A stretch of 64,000 nucleotides of DNA. Source: Candidatus Magnetocorallium paracelense. Its GTDB lineage: Bacteria > Nitrospirota > Thermodesulfovibrionia > Thermodesulfovibrionales > Magnetobacteriaceae. The stretch spans positions 1 through 64,000 of the forward strand of contig JAREWP010000036.1 in assembly GCA_029001845.1 (NCBI GenBank). Direction: 5' to 3'. A program made the translations under genes and the position numbers. The notes beneath the pieces are model-generated. The model saw nothing but the letters and a program-made list of their open reading frames with translations, searched no databases and was not told where the DNA came from. Below, piece after piece: positions 44,984 through 53,995 of the stretch. Position 1 is the stretch's first letter, and each line of letters starts with the position of its first letter.

Positions 44984-46129
44984 ATGGAAAATACTTCAAA
45001 TAATTTTATAGCTCGTGCATTAGAAAAAACAATCCTGCAAAAGATAGGCAAAGGAAAAGCAATTGTAATCCTGGGAGCAAGGCAAACCGGAAAAACTACA
45101 CTACTAAAAAAGATCTACCATCAAATTGAAAACACTCTATGGTTAAACGCTGATGAGCCTGACACACAATCTATTTTTGAAAATAGTTCATCCAGTCGTT
45201 TGAGATATCTATTTAAGGGATACAAAACACTGATTGTAGATGAGGCGCAGAGAATCAAAGACGTGGGACTGAAGTTCAAACTCATTACAGATCAAATCCC
45301 TTCCCTTCAATTAATCGCAACCGGTTCATCGGCATTTGAATTGGCAAACAGAACCAATGAGCCCCTTACCGGTAGAAAGTGGGAATACTATCTATACCCT
45401 TTATCCTTCGCTGAATTAGCCGACAATTATGGCATCTTGGAGGAAACCAGACTTCTTTCACATCGATTAGTGTATGGAACTTACCCTGAAGTTGTCACTT
45501 CACAGGGAGAAGAAAAGGAGATTCTAAAGCAACTGTCAGATAGTTATTTATACAAAGATATACTCATGTGGGAGGGAATCAAAAAGCCGGAAAAACTATT
45601 AAAATTAATGCAGGCCCTTTCATTTCAATTAGGTAATGAGGTTTCCTATCATGAACTGGGAAAATTGGTTGGTCTGGATAATCAAACGACAGAAAAATAC
45701 ATTCAATTGCTGGAAAAAACCTTTGTGATTTTCCGATTAGGGACTTTTAGACGAAATTTAAGAAAAGAACTCAAAAAAAGCAAAAAAATCTATTTTTATG
45801 ACAACGGTATTAGAAACTCATTAATCGCGAATTTCCAAATACCGGAATTACGTCCTGATATAGGGGCTTTATGGGAGAATTATTTGATTAGCGAAAGGAT
45901 TAAATTAATTCATAATAATAATTTATGGTTAAATTTCTGGTTTTGGAGAACACAGGATCAGCAGGAGATCGATTATCTTGAAGAGCTGGATGGAACATTA
46001 TATGCCTGGGAATTCAAATGGAATCCGAAAGCAAATGTCCGTGTATCTAAGACATTTTCAAAAGCCTACCCGGAGCATACATTTAAAGTAATTACCCCCA
46101 ATAATTATTATGATGAGTTTCTCAAATAA
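44984..46129 (+). CDS. AAA-type ATPase with C-terminal DUF4143 domain
   Basis: 381 residues. Walker A GARQTGKTTLLKKI (about 30-43), Walker B TLIVDEAQRIKD (about 86), arginine-sensor region SAFELANRTNEPLTGRKWEY. The C-terminal DUF4143 part holds WRTQDQQEIDYLEELDGTLY followed by AWEFKWNPKA, which resembles the E...D...ExK pattern of nuclease-like folds. The family is widespread and of unknown role, often with toxin-like or mobile features. The gene has its own palindromic operator. The family's usual length is 380-400, so the gene looks complete. Confidence 0.82.
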   Translation: MENTSNNFIARALEKTILQKIGKGKAIVILGARQTGKTTLLKKIYHQIENTLWLNADEPDTQSIFENSSSSRLRYLFKGYKTLIVDEAQRIKDVGLKFKLITDQIPSLQLIATGSSAFELANRTNEPLTGRKWEYYLYPLSFAELADNYGILEETRLLSHRLVYGTYPEVVTSQGEEKEILKQLSDSYLYKDILMWEGIKKPEKLLKLMQALSFQLGNEVSYHELGKLVGLDNQTTEKYIQLLEKTFVIFRLGTFRRNLRKELKKSKKIYFYDNGIRNSLIANFQIPELRPDIGALWENYLISERIKLIHNNNLWLNFWFWRTQDQQEIDYLEELDGTLYAWEFKWNPKANVRVSKTFSKAYPEHTFKVITPNNYYDEFLK

Positions 46130-46152
46130 AAATTTTTGTTTCCTCAATTCAA

Positions 46153-46790
46153 TTAAGCATTTATAAGACGCACCGGTCGAGTAAACAGCAGCCAGCGAAT
46201 CTCCTGAGTCAAGTCAGTCGGCAACTCCGGAAGTGTTTTCTGAGTTTCCACGAATTTATGAAGCTTGTTGATATGCTCCTGTATTAAATAGGTATCTTCC
46301 AGATAGATCCGGGACAGCAGTATCTTCGCGTCTGCTTCGGAACCGATCTCTCCATCGATCTCTGCCTGACGCAGGCGCAGTTTGATATCACGCAGGTGAG
46401 GACCGTTTGTTGGGGATTCCTGAGTTTCGTATCAAACGATTGAAATCGATTTGCGAAGGGGGATAATCATCCAGTTTACCAAGGAAATCGACGGCATTGA
46501 GGTTGACAGCCATTTGGCAAGCCGTATAAAAGGAGTTAAGATGGTCTGCCTGTTCGTACCTGCTAAAGATATCGATAAGCTCGGCGTCCTGATTTTTCAA
46601 CATATCAAAATAGATTATTGAAAGAGTATCACTGCAAAGTTTGGTGTGTCGACAAGAGTGATAATTCCTTTACGCTCCAGCTTCAAAAACGCTACACGAC
46701 AACTCATCTCTTTCAATTGCCCGTTGCTGTTCTTCCAGTTAAATTGTTAATGGCTTCACATACATTGTGCGACAGTTGAGTGTGAGATAT
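46153..46790 (-). pseudogene. decayed DUF4338 (DruA-like) gene and following fragments
   Basis: Reading the minus strand leftwards, 46790-46625 gives HTQLSHNVCEAINN, a frameshift, then NWKNSNGQLKEMSCRVAFLK and LERKGIITL. That is the N-terminal block of DUF4338 proteins, the family of Druantia DruA and of related transposon-linked proteins. After a stop, 46603-46400 reads KNQDAELIDIFSRYEQADHL and further residues, and in a third frame 46390-46153 reads RDIKLRLRQAEIDGEIGSEA to a stop. These two may form one separate protein with a frameshift near 46390, which I do not recognise. None is functional. There is no further gene in 46130-47296. Confidence 0.55.
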
Positions 46791-47042
46791 TCGCCTTTTT
46801 TCTGCTATCATATTCTCTATCAATCTTATTTCCTCTGTCGTAAATTCTTTGCCGCATACTTTCATGCGGGTAACTTATCATATGCTTACCCGCAGTGTTC
46901 AGTAAAAAATGTGGGACACGATAAGCTTCAAAGGGGGAGAGGGAGTAAGAGAAAAAAGTCAAAACAATTAACCGATATCGAGTGAATCGTTACGTTGGGT
47001 TGGATTTAGAGATTGTTATAACATAATCGAAAAGAAAAAATC

Positions 47043-47085
47043 TGTAGGTAAAACACCTACACGCTTTGCAGGTAGTTTACCTACA
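47043..47085. terminator. hairpin, possible terminator
   Basis: TGTAGGTAAA and its complement TTTACCTACA flank an inner CACCTAC/GGTAG pairing. It stands between the decayed DUF4338 region and the ATPase-TIR gene, downstream of the latter by about 210 bases. No T run is adjacent, so terminator function is uncertain. Confidence 0.35.
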
Positions 47086-47296
47086 AAGCTATAGTTTCAT
47101 TAACATTTTAGTCATAGCAATGAAATATATCATCGCAGAAAAGCCTTGTTTGGAAAGAATTCGTGAATTATATTCAGAATTATATTTGTGTGACACTTTT
47201 TGGCATTGCAGGAATAAACATAAGGGCAGGAAAAAATAAAAAATCTCGGAATTAAAAATTTTTTTAGAAAAAGCTTTCTGCATTGCTTTTCCGACG

Positions 47297-48862
47297 TCAA
47301 CTGTATAGCCTTAAAAAACTCACGTTCTCCCCAATCTCCCCAACGATATCCATCAACTTGTCCTCCCGCTCCTCTTCATTGCTTTGCGAAAGAGGAATTC
47401 CGTCTCCGGGGTAGATTTGAAGTTTGGCAAGCCACGGAACTTTTTTCCAAAGACACTTTTCTATAAGTATGGGAATGACGGTCATCCCCTGTTCCGCCTG
47501 CTTAAGTAGTCCGGGGATTTCATGCTTGCGAATATAGGTGGAACGTAAGAACGATTTAGATATGAGACATATGGCTGTATTTGACCTTTTGATGGCTGAC
47601 TCGATCTCTTCATTCCACAAATCACCGGTTCTGATGTTTCTGTCATCCCAATAATCGACCCCCATGTATTTAAGACTTTCTAAATAAGGGATCAAGCGAT
47701 CTACCCATGCACTGTCCTCTCGGGCGTAGCTAATGAATATTCGCCTGACTTTAGTTAAGTGGATGGGCGGACTCTCAACTCCGGTTTCCATTGAGAATCT
47801 TTTCCTGTATACAAAATTACTGACGACTGCCAGATTATCCTGCTTTTTAATTAATCCATACTGTTTAAGCCAGGCCTGATCCTTATCTCTTGGATTGTAA
47901 TCCACCAGGTTATGTAAAATGTTCATAAATGTCTCGCTGTATGAATCAACTTTTTCGTCCAGATTATCAAAATGGGCATTTTCTTCATTTATCAAAATCT
48001 CTATGGCTTTATCTACATCCTCTTCAGTTATGGAGTCTGTGGTTTTGGGTTTTACATTAACTGTCAAAATGGAGCCCAGCCTGTTTACAAGCCATGGTTG
48101 GCCGCAAGTCTCTTCATGTACTTTTTTTACAGCTTCTACAGAAAACGACTGGTTCGTCTCCTCACTGTACTGCTTGTAAAGCTCTAAAATATTGTGGAAA
48201 GTAAATGGAGGGATATTCACCTGCTCCGCTATATTAAAGGGTGAAACGCCACCTACCACAAGCTTGGTTATATCCCGAATACCAACTAATCCTACCGAGT
48301 AGAGGGCCTTGTTATTTACTTCTTTATACTTTTGGTAGAGCTCTCTCAAAGTGTAGAGAAAATTATAGAGTTCATCTAATGGGATACCGTCGAACTCATC
48401 AATGAAGATGATTATCTTTTTATGTTCGATCAACCTGTTTAAATTTACAAAGAGGTTTTGAAAATTGATGTGGTTTATGAGATTATGACTATAGAGAAAC
48501 TTTTTGACCTGTTCCCTGGCATGGCAGTTGACTTCATTTAGTCTATCCATTAATTGAGGATAGAGGTCTTCCTGTATACATCTGTAAAATTCCTCAATAG
48601 ACAAACTCCGAAAAGTCTGAAAACTGAGCATAATGGCGATATAGGTATCGTCTTTCTCGATCTCCTCACAAAAGCGCCTGAAAAAAGTGGTTTTCCCGCT
48701 CTGACGAGGGGCGAATATAGAAAAAAAACGCCCCCTGTCCACCATAGCTTTTATGTCGTGACCATCTGAGCTTGTCACACCTTCAAAGGGGACATAATAT
48801 GCGCTCTCAGGATTTACCAAGCCGGAGTTTTCAAATTGTCGTATTGGTTTTCTATATTCCAT
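47297..48862 (-). CDS. ATPase-TIR protein (AAA-like domain plus C-terminal TIR)
   Basis: 521 residues. The N-terminal ATPase belongs to the AAA-like group: NPESAYYVPFEGVTSSDG, Walker A IFAPRQSGKTTFFRRF (about 49-64), Walker B IIIFIDEFDGIPLDEL (about 149). A C-terminal TIR domain covers about 375-520 (RRIFISYAREDSAWVDRLIP, YWDDRNIRTGDLWNEEIESA, with Glu in IRKHEIPGLL). Such proteins are probable sensors that trigger NAD+ loss or signalling, and resemble the TIR-ATPase-TIR protein of the integron only in parts. The gene is outside the cassette array and has no attC nearby. It looks intact. Confidence 0.82.
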   Translation of the reverse strand: MEYRKPIRQFENSGLVNPESAYYVPFEGVTSSDGHDIKAMVDRGRFFSIFAPRQSGKTTFFRRFCEEIEKDDTYIAIMLSFQTFRSLSIEEFYRCIQEDLYPQLMDRLNEVNCHAREQVKKFLYSHNLINHINFQNLFVNLNRLIEHKKIIIFIDEFDGIPLDELYNFLYTLRELYQKYKEVNNKALYSVGLVGIRDITKLVVGGVSPFNIAEQVNIPPFTFHNILELYKQYSEETNQSFSVEAVKKVHEETCGQPWLVNRLGSILTVNVKPKTTDSITEEDVDKAIEILINEENAHFDNLDEKVDSYSETFMNILHNLVDYNPRDKDQAWLKQYGLIKKQDNLAVVSNFVYRKRFSMETGVESPPIHLTKVRRIFISYAREDSAWVDRLIPYLESLKYMGVDYWDDRNIRTGDLWNEEIESAIKRSNTAICLISKSFLRSTYIRKHEIPGLLKQAEQGMTVIPILIEKCLWKKVPWLAKLQIYPGDGIPLSQSNEEEREDKLMDIVGEIGENVSFLRLYS

Positions 48863-49190
48863 AAGTAAAGATTTGGTTAATTATCTATACAAGATTAGAG
48901 GACAAATTAATAAAAAAATCATGTAGAACACAGATTGAAACCGGAACATCAGAGAAATAGAATATGTAAAATTGAATATAATAACATAAAATCTATCTAA
49001 CGATTCAGGCAGAATGACAGAATAAAAAAAATCGATATCCTTACCCGATATAGCCGGAACCGAACAGGAGCATGAAATATGACGCCAAATACAAGACATT
49101 GGGTTTGAAATAAATTTGCTCTATTTTTACTTATATGGGCCCATATTAGTGTTCAGAAATGAAAATGATCTATGTTATACTGTCAGAGCC

Positions 49191-49283
49191 GTAAGTTCTC
49201 AATAAGCTGAGATCAGCAACCTCATTATCTACTTATTAATAAGAACAGAGGGAACTTTTTTCATTACCTTATTGAGTACTTGC
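49191..49283. repeat. inverted repeat before the single-receiver gene
   Basis: GTAAGTTCTCAATAAG and CTTATTGAGTACTTGC are near complements about 60 bases apart. They lie 73 bases upstream of the receiver gene. TATACT (about 49176) on the plus strand could be a -10 box. The remainder of 48863-49355 has no gene. Confidence 0.4.
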
Positions 49284-49355
49284 AAAACACCCGGACGATT
49301 CTACTATGCAATTGCCTTTATGCAGTTGACTACTAATTCGCTATGGAGCAGATGA

Positions 49356-49721
49356 ATGGATGGTGCAAAAAAAATCTTAATTGTTGACGACGACTCAATG
49401 GTAAGGGAGATGATGGGCATGATACTCGAGGAGGAGGGATATGAGATGACCGGGGCCGATGACGGTGTCGAGGCGCTGGAGACATATCGGGCAGACGGAA
49501 GTTTCGACATTATAATAACCGATCTGAACATGCCCCGAATGGACGGACTGGAGCTGATCAATGAGATAAGGGGCATAACTAAGTCCATTCCCATAATTGT
49601 CCTGACTGGAGGAGATGCTGTTTCCGATCATCCCGATTTGAGTAACGATAAGCACATCCTTTTCCTGGCAAAAGACGAAAACATTGAGGACACCATCGTA
49701 GAGACAGTTAAAAAGCTATAG
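49356..49721 (+). CDS. single-domain response regulator (CheY-like)
   Basis: 121 residues, only a receiver domain. The acidic pocket is LIVDDDSMV (about 8-16), the phosphorylation Asp is in IIITDLNMPRMDG (about 54), Thr in IVLTGGDAV (about 84) and Lys in LAKDENIEDT (about 106). GGAG precedes the ATG. It heads the chemosensory gene set on the same strand, 340 bases before the next gene, so it may be the diffusible receiver for the CheA kinase. The segment between holds repeat A copy 3. Confidence 0.88.
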   Translation: MDGAKKILIVDDDSMVREMMGMILEEEGYEMTGADDGVEALETYRADGSFDIIITDLNMPRMDGLELINEIRGITKSIPIIVLTGGDAVSDHPDLSNDKHILFLAKDENIEDTIVETVKKL

Positions 49722-49851
49722 AATTTAAAATCAAATTTCATAGTTCGACCCTGCAACATAGAATATAACTACCGCAGAAACATCATATTTATTAATGCTT
49801 TCATGCCATTGTATCGGAAACAATAGTTTTTTTACTGACTATTACAATTTT

Positions 49852-50010
49852 AAAAAAAGCAGTCAGCATTTAGCTGTCAGCCTTCAGCCAGGGAAAAAAT
49901 TGATATTATGCCAATAACAGGCTTCACCTTACAGGTGAATATGTTTTGAACTGTAAAGTAGTGCAATTATAAAGCTGATGGCTGATTGCTGACAGCTAAA
50001 TGCTGTTTTT
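49852..50010. repeat. ~150-bp palindromic repeat A, copy 3
   Basis: AGCAGTCAGCATTTAGCTGT at the left and its near complement TGACAGCTAAATGCTGTTTT at the right; core AGGCTTCACCTTACAGGTGA. It fills the gap between the receiver gene and the Hpt-REC-REC-GGDEF gene. Nothing else is visible in 49722-50060. Confidence 0.8.
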
Positions 50011-50060
50011 AGTTTTAATTTCACTGAGAACCCAAATATGTACAGGAGACCGCAGGTAAA

Positions 50061-51842
50061 ATGAAAGCCGGCTTAGAAAAAAAGCTTGTTAAGCTCAGGG
50101 AAAAGTTTGCGCAGCAGTTGCCTGACAGAATAGGAGATATCGAAAACCGGTTGAAAGAGTTGGAACAGGAACAGTGGGACATTAACTCTCTCAATGCGCT
50201 CAAACGATCTGTCCATACACTGGCCGGAAGCGCTTCTACATTCGGATATACACGCCTTGGAGCAACTGCGTCGAGCCTGGAAAGACTTATTAAACAGGCA
50301 TTAAACGATATTGTAGACAGAGAGGGATTCATGGACAATTTAAAAAAAGAAGTCCAAACCCTAAAGAATTTTTATTCCGGCATGGACCCTCTTGATCACC
50401 GAGTCAGTGAAAAACTGGACAACTTCTATGAGCCGGACAAACCTGAACTCCCTGCCAGGGTTGCTACGGAAGGCAAGCGTTTAGGTAAAAAAAACATATT
50501 TATAGTAGACGACGACAAGCTTCAAATCGAATCCCTTGCCGATCCGATAAAACAGGCAGGTTATAATGTGTTTGGTTTCACGACTCTTTCCGAGATGGAG
50601 CAGGCTGTTAAGGAAAATCCTCCATCCGTGGTTATAATGGATGTTATATTCTCCGATACAGACATGTCAGGTCCAAAGGCCATATCGTTATTAAAGGAAG
50701 GGAACAAACTTGATGTACCTGTTATTTACATATCTCACTCCAATAAGATAGAAGACAGGCTGGATGCCGTGCGTTCCCAGGGGAACGCCTATCTGCTTAA
50801 GCCTATAAACACGGAACTGCTCGTTAAAAAAGTACATGACCTCACTACAAATAAGAAAGCCGAACCTTACCGTATCCTTATAATAGACGACGAGCCCGAT
50901 GTCGCGGATTACTACTCGACGGTTTTATCCCACAACGGCATGAACACCTCTATTGAGCACGATCCCCTTAGAGTTCTGGACAGACTTGAGACATTCCGCC
51001 CGGACTTGATTTTAATGGATATGTATATGCCTGCCTGCAGCGGCCAGGAACTTGCCGGAGCAATTCGCCAATTAGATGAATATATTAATATCCCCATCGT
51101 GTTTCTCTCGGGCGAATCGGACATTAGCAAACAGCTTCATGCAATGAGTCACGGGGCCGACGATTTCCTACAGAAATCGATCTCCACGGAACACCTGATT
51201 TCCTCTGTGACAATCCGGGCGGAACGAATGAGAATTGTCAGCCGATTGAATGAGCTGAAGGATCATAATGTGGAGCTCGAGCGGAAAGTGTTGGAAAGAA
51301 CCGCCGAGTTAAATGAAAAAAACAGTGTTCTCGGTGATTTGAACAGAGAACTTCAGAAGATGGCGACAACCGACTTTCTCACCAGTGCCTTTAACAGGGC
51401 CAAATTCAATCAGGTTGTGAATGCTGATGTAGATCGATTCAACAGATACCATATAATGATATCAATCATCCTCTTTGATATAGACCATTTTAAAAAAATA
51501 AACGACACCTGCGGACACGAAATGGGAGATTACGTGCTAAAGGAGACGGTCTCGATAATCCAACGGAACCTGAGAAAATGCGATGTACTTGCCAGATGGG
51601 GAGGGGAGGAGTTCATCATACTTTTGCCCGAGACCTCCCTGGATGACGCCTCCAAAGCGGCTGAAAAACTCAGGCTCATAGTAGAAAATTATGAATTCCC
51701 TTGCGCATCACAAGTTACGATAAGCTTTGGCCTTTCTCAAATAAGAGAGGGCGACAATTCAAAAACATTGATAAAAAGAGCTGACGACGCTTTATACAAT
51801 GCGAAAAGAACCGGAAGAAATAAAGTTGTAGCGCTTCGATGA
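50061..51842 (+). CDS. diguanylate cyclase with Hpt and two receiver domains
   Basis: 593 residues. Hpt domain about 1-120 with His52 in KRSVHTLAGSASTFG. Receiver 1 about 147-265 (IFIVDDDKLQIESLADPI, Asp in VVIMDVIFSDTDMSG). Receiver 2 about 273-395 (ILIIDDEPDVADYYSTVL, Asp in LILMDMYMPACSGQEL). Coiled coil about 395-435, then GGDEF about 435-590: TDFLTSAFNRAKFNQVVNAD, active site RWGGEEFIILLPE, and the inhibitory RxxD motif as RKCD five residues before GGEEF. It makes cyclic-di-GMP and is feedback-inhibited through the I-site. It is the likely output of the downstream kinase set, analogous to WspR but with extra phosphorelay domains. It is followed by cheW genes 14 bases later. Confidence 0.9.
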   Translation: MKAGLEKKLVKLREKFAQQLPDRIGDIENRLKELEQEQWDINSLNALKRSVHTLAGSASTFGYTRLGATASSLERLIKQALNDIVDREGFMDNLKKEVQTLKNFYSGMDPLDHRVSEKLDNFYEPDKPELPARVATEGKRLGKKNIFIVDDDKLQIESLADPIKQAGYNVFGFTTLSEMEQAVKENPPSVVIMDVIFSDTDMSGPKAISLLKEGNKLDVPVIYISHSNKIEDRLDAVRSQGNAYLLKPINTELLVKKVHDLTTNKKAEPYRILIIDDEPDVADYYSTVLSHNGMNTSIEHDPLRVLDRLETFRPDLILMDMYMPACSGQELAGAIRQLDEYINIPIVFLSGESDISKQLHAMSHGADDFLQKSISTEHLISSVTIRAERMRIVSRLNELKDHNVELERKVLERTAELNEKNSVLGDLNRELQKMATTDFLTSAFNRAKFNQVVNADVDRFNRYHIMISIILFDIDHFKKINDTCGHEMGDYVLKETVSIIQRNLRKCDVLARWGGEEFIILLPETSLDDASKAAEKLRLIVENYEFPCASQVTISFGLSQIREGDNSKTLIKRADDALYNAKRTGRNKVVALR

Positions 51843-51855
51843 GAGAGAGGAGAAT

Positions 51856-52380
51856 ATGCCTTCCCCGGCAGAGAGAGATAAAACCGACAGAATTTTAAAC
51901 ACAATTAATGAATTGAGAGCCGACTCCATGGAGATAGAGATAGAGGAGGAAAAGATCAAGCTCGTCGTCTTCACTCTCTCTGACAAATTATTCGCCTTTT
52001 ACGGCGATATGGTGAAAGAGATTTTCTACCCTCAAAACGTAACCTCCGTCCCGGGAGCATCCGATTTCATTGCAGGCATAATGAATATCAGGGGCGATAT
52101 AGAATCGGTGTTAAACATCCACAAACTACTTGGCATAGAGGAATCAAAACAGACAGATGAGACAAGGATAATCATGGCGGCTACAAATAACATACGATCG
52201 GGCATACTGGTCGATTCCGTTCAGGACGTACTCGATGTGCCTGAGGAGTCAGTAACCGATCCTGTACTGACCATAACGGGACCGCTTAAGGATTTCTCCG
52301 CCGGTCAGACTTTTTATAAAGATAAGACAGTTATTGTCCTCGATATAGGCAAACTGTTTAACAAATTCTCCCATGAGTAG
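51856..52380 (+). CDS. cheW: CheW-like coupling protein 1
   Basis: 174 residues, a CheW fold from about residue 32: IKLVVFTLSDKLFAFYGDMV, then IAGIMNIRGDIESVLNIHKL, the segment that contacts CheA and receptors, and SGILVDSVQDVLDVPEES. An N-terminal extension of 30 charged residues is added. AGGAG precedes the ATG. It overlaps the next cheW gene by 8 bases, an operon sign. Couples receptor and kinase. Confidence 0.88.
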   Translation: MPSPAERDKTDRILNTINELRADSMEIEIEEEKIKLVVFTLSDKLFAFYGDMVKEIFYPQNVTSVPGASDFIAGIMNIRGDIESVLNIHKLLGIEESKQTDETRIIMAATNNIRSGILVDSVQDVLDVPEESVTDPVLTITGPLKDFSAGQTFYKDKTVIVLDIGKLFNKFSHE

Positions 52381-52792
52381 CGAGATTACAAAATTCTGTG
52401 ACTGTTTATCACCTGATACGGAACTAAAGATTCTGCTATTCAGGCAGATGGGATATAAATTTGCTGTGGAGATGAGTCAGGTAACGAATATGGTCTTACC
52501 TGAGTCCCTTACGGACAGGGAAGTCAATATCTTTTACCTGCACGATAAGGTATCTTTTAAAAAAGATGTTACCTATCAAGAACCTTTCGCCCTCATAGTA
52601 AGAGACGAAACAGATAATGCTATAATTGTGGACTCTCCTCAGGAAGTGTTTACAACGGAAGTTCGCTTCATACACCCCATGCCTTTGATAACACTGCCGC
52701 CAAGGCATCCCATATGGGGAGCTATCGTGAAAAAGGAAGAACTTATTTTTTTAATTGACTGCTACAGGTTTTTAGAGTATGAAAAGAATTAA
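52373..52792 (+). CDS. cheW: CheW-like coupling protein 2, divergent
   Basis: 139 residues. LKILLFRQMGYKFAVEMSQV, the later FALIVRDETDNAIIVDSPQE, and WGAIVKKEELIFLIDCYRF give the beta-barrel pattern of CheW, but the central RG motif is missing. It overlaps the preceding cheW by 8 bases and cheB by 14. Wsp-type sets also have two CheW proteins with different roles. Its divergence leaves open whether it binds CheA, the receptor or CheB. Confidence 0.78.
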   Translation: MSSEITKFCDCLSPDTELKILLFRQMGYKFAVEMSQVTNMVLPESLTDREVNIFYLHDKVSFKKDVTYQEPFALIVRDETDNAIIVDSPQEVFTTEVRFIHPMPLITLPPRHPIWGAIVKKEELIFLIDCYRFLEYEKN

Positions 52793-53801
52793 AGCATTGA
52801 TAGTGGACGATAGTCCCGTCATCAGGATGATGCTCAACGAGATATTGTCATCATCAGGAGAGATCGAAATCATCGGAGAGGTCGGGGACGGTCGAAGGGC
52901 ATTGGATAAAGTCAAATCCGGGAGACCGGATATCGTTCTGATGGACATCGAAATGCCTGTTATGGACGGTCTCACTGCAATTGAGCATATAATGTCAGAA
53001 AACCCTGTCCCCATACTTGTCATTACAGGAAGGGAAGACGCTCAAACAGCTTATAACGCCATAAGCAGAGGCGCGCTGGAGGTAATCACCAAACCTGAAG
53101 TGGATACAGATGCAGAAAACTTCGTAAGACAAGTGAAGATACTCGCCGGCGTCAAAGTAATAAGACATATGAAAATCAGAGCGACAGCGATAAAGGAATC
53201 TTTTTTTTCACCCAAAGAAGAGAGGAGTCCGTCGAACTCTGACAGGATTATCGCAGTTGCATCTTCCACAGGCGGGCCAAAGGCCCTGTCCCTTCTGCTT
53301 TCAGGTCTGCCGGCTGCATTACCATGCCCGATAGTGATTGCACAACATATAACAGACGGCTTCCTTCCCGGAATGGTCAAATGGCTGACAGGGTTGACCG
53401 CATTGAAAGTAAAGACAGCAGTAAGAGGAGAACAACTCATTCCCGGAGTGGTCTATTTCTCCCCCACGAATTATCATATGGAGATCAATACGGACAAGCG
53501 CGTATCCCTGGTCAAAATAGAATCCGCAGATATATACCGCCCCTCCTGCGACAAACTGCTTCTATCGGTAGCAAAGGTATACAAGTCAGCCGCACTTGGG
53601 ATTATCCTGACAGGTATGGGCTATGACGGTGCGAAAGGCATAAAAAAGATTAAATCCTCAGGGGGCGTGACCATAGCACAGGACGAAGAAACATCCGTGG
53701 TATTCGGTATGAACGCTGAAGCGATAAAACTGAAATGTATAGATCAGGTGCTGCCGGTTCAGTCCATCGCTTCCACGGCGGCAAGTATTTTATGTTTGTA
53801 A
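52779..53801 (+). CDS. cheB: CheB-type receptor methylesterase/deamidase
   Basis: 340 residues. Receiver about 1-120 (IKALIVDDSPVIRMMLNEIL; Asp in IVLMDIEMPVMDG), linker to about 155, then the esterase: Ser in IAVASSTGGPKAL, His in IAQHITDGFLPGMVKW and Asp in LTGMGYDGAKGIKK, the catalytic triad. It removes methyl groups from receptor glutamates after phosphorylation by CheA. It overlaps the cheW gene by 14 bases. The length is normal. Confidence 0.92.
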   Translation: MKRIKALIVDDSPVIRMMLNEILSSSGEIEIIGEVGDGRRALDKVKSGRPDIVLMDIEMPVMDGLTAIEHIMSENPVPILVITGREDAQTAYNAISRGALEVITKPEVDTDAENFVRQVKILAGVKVIRHMKIRATAIKESFFSPKEERSPSNSDRIIAVASSTGGPKALSLLLSGLPAALPCPIVIAQHITDGFLPGMVKWLTGLTALKVKTAVRGEQLIPGVVYFSPTNYHMEINTDKRVSLVKIESADIYRPSCDKLLLSVAKVYKSAALGIILTGMGYDGAKGIKKIKSSGGVTIAQDEETSVVFGMNAEAIKLKCIDQVLPVQSIASTAASILCL

Positions 53802-53823
53802 ATGTTAATTTCATTTATTTTCA

Positions 53824-53968
53824 AAAAAAAGCATTTAGCAGTCAGCTATCAGCTGTCGGCTTTTTAATTGCAACAACTCGCAGCTTAAATTATACTCACC
53901 TGCCGGGTGTTGTTTATTTTATAGCTTAATACCAGATGTTCCCTCATCTGAAGGCTGACTGCTTTTTT
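53824..53968. repeat. ~150-bp palindromic repeat A, copy 4
   Basis: AGCATTTAGCAGTCAGCTAT at the left; the right end is GAAGGCTGACTGCTTTTTTA, its partial complement. Core TATACTCACCTGCCGGGTGT. It separates cheB from cheR, and the extra codons upstream of the true cheR start come from it. Confidence 0.75.
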
Positions 53969-53995
53969 AAGAATTATTTCTTACATATCAACACG

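Noticed and set aside
47089-47283. 64-residue frame left of the ATPase-TIR gene
   Set aside because: Hydrophobic and Lys-rich, overlapping a hairpin region; no homology and no ribosome site.
53936-53995. Upstream start for cheR
   Set aside because: The added 20 residues come from palindromic repeat A copy 4; the family sequence starts at the ATG at 53996.
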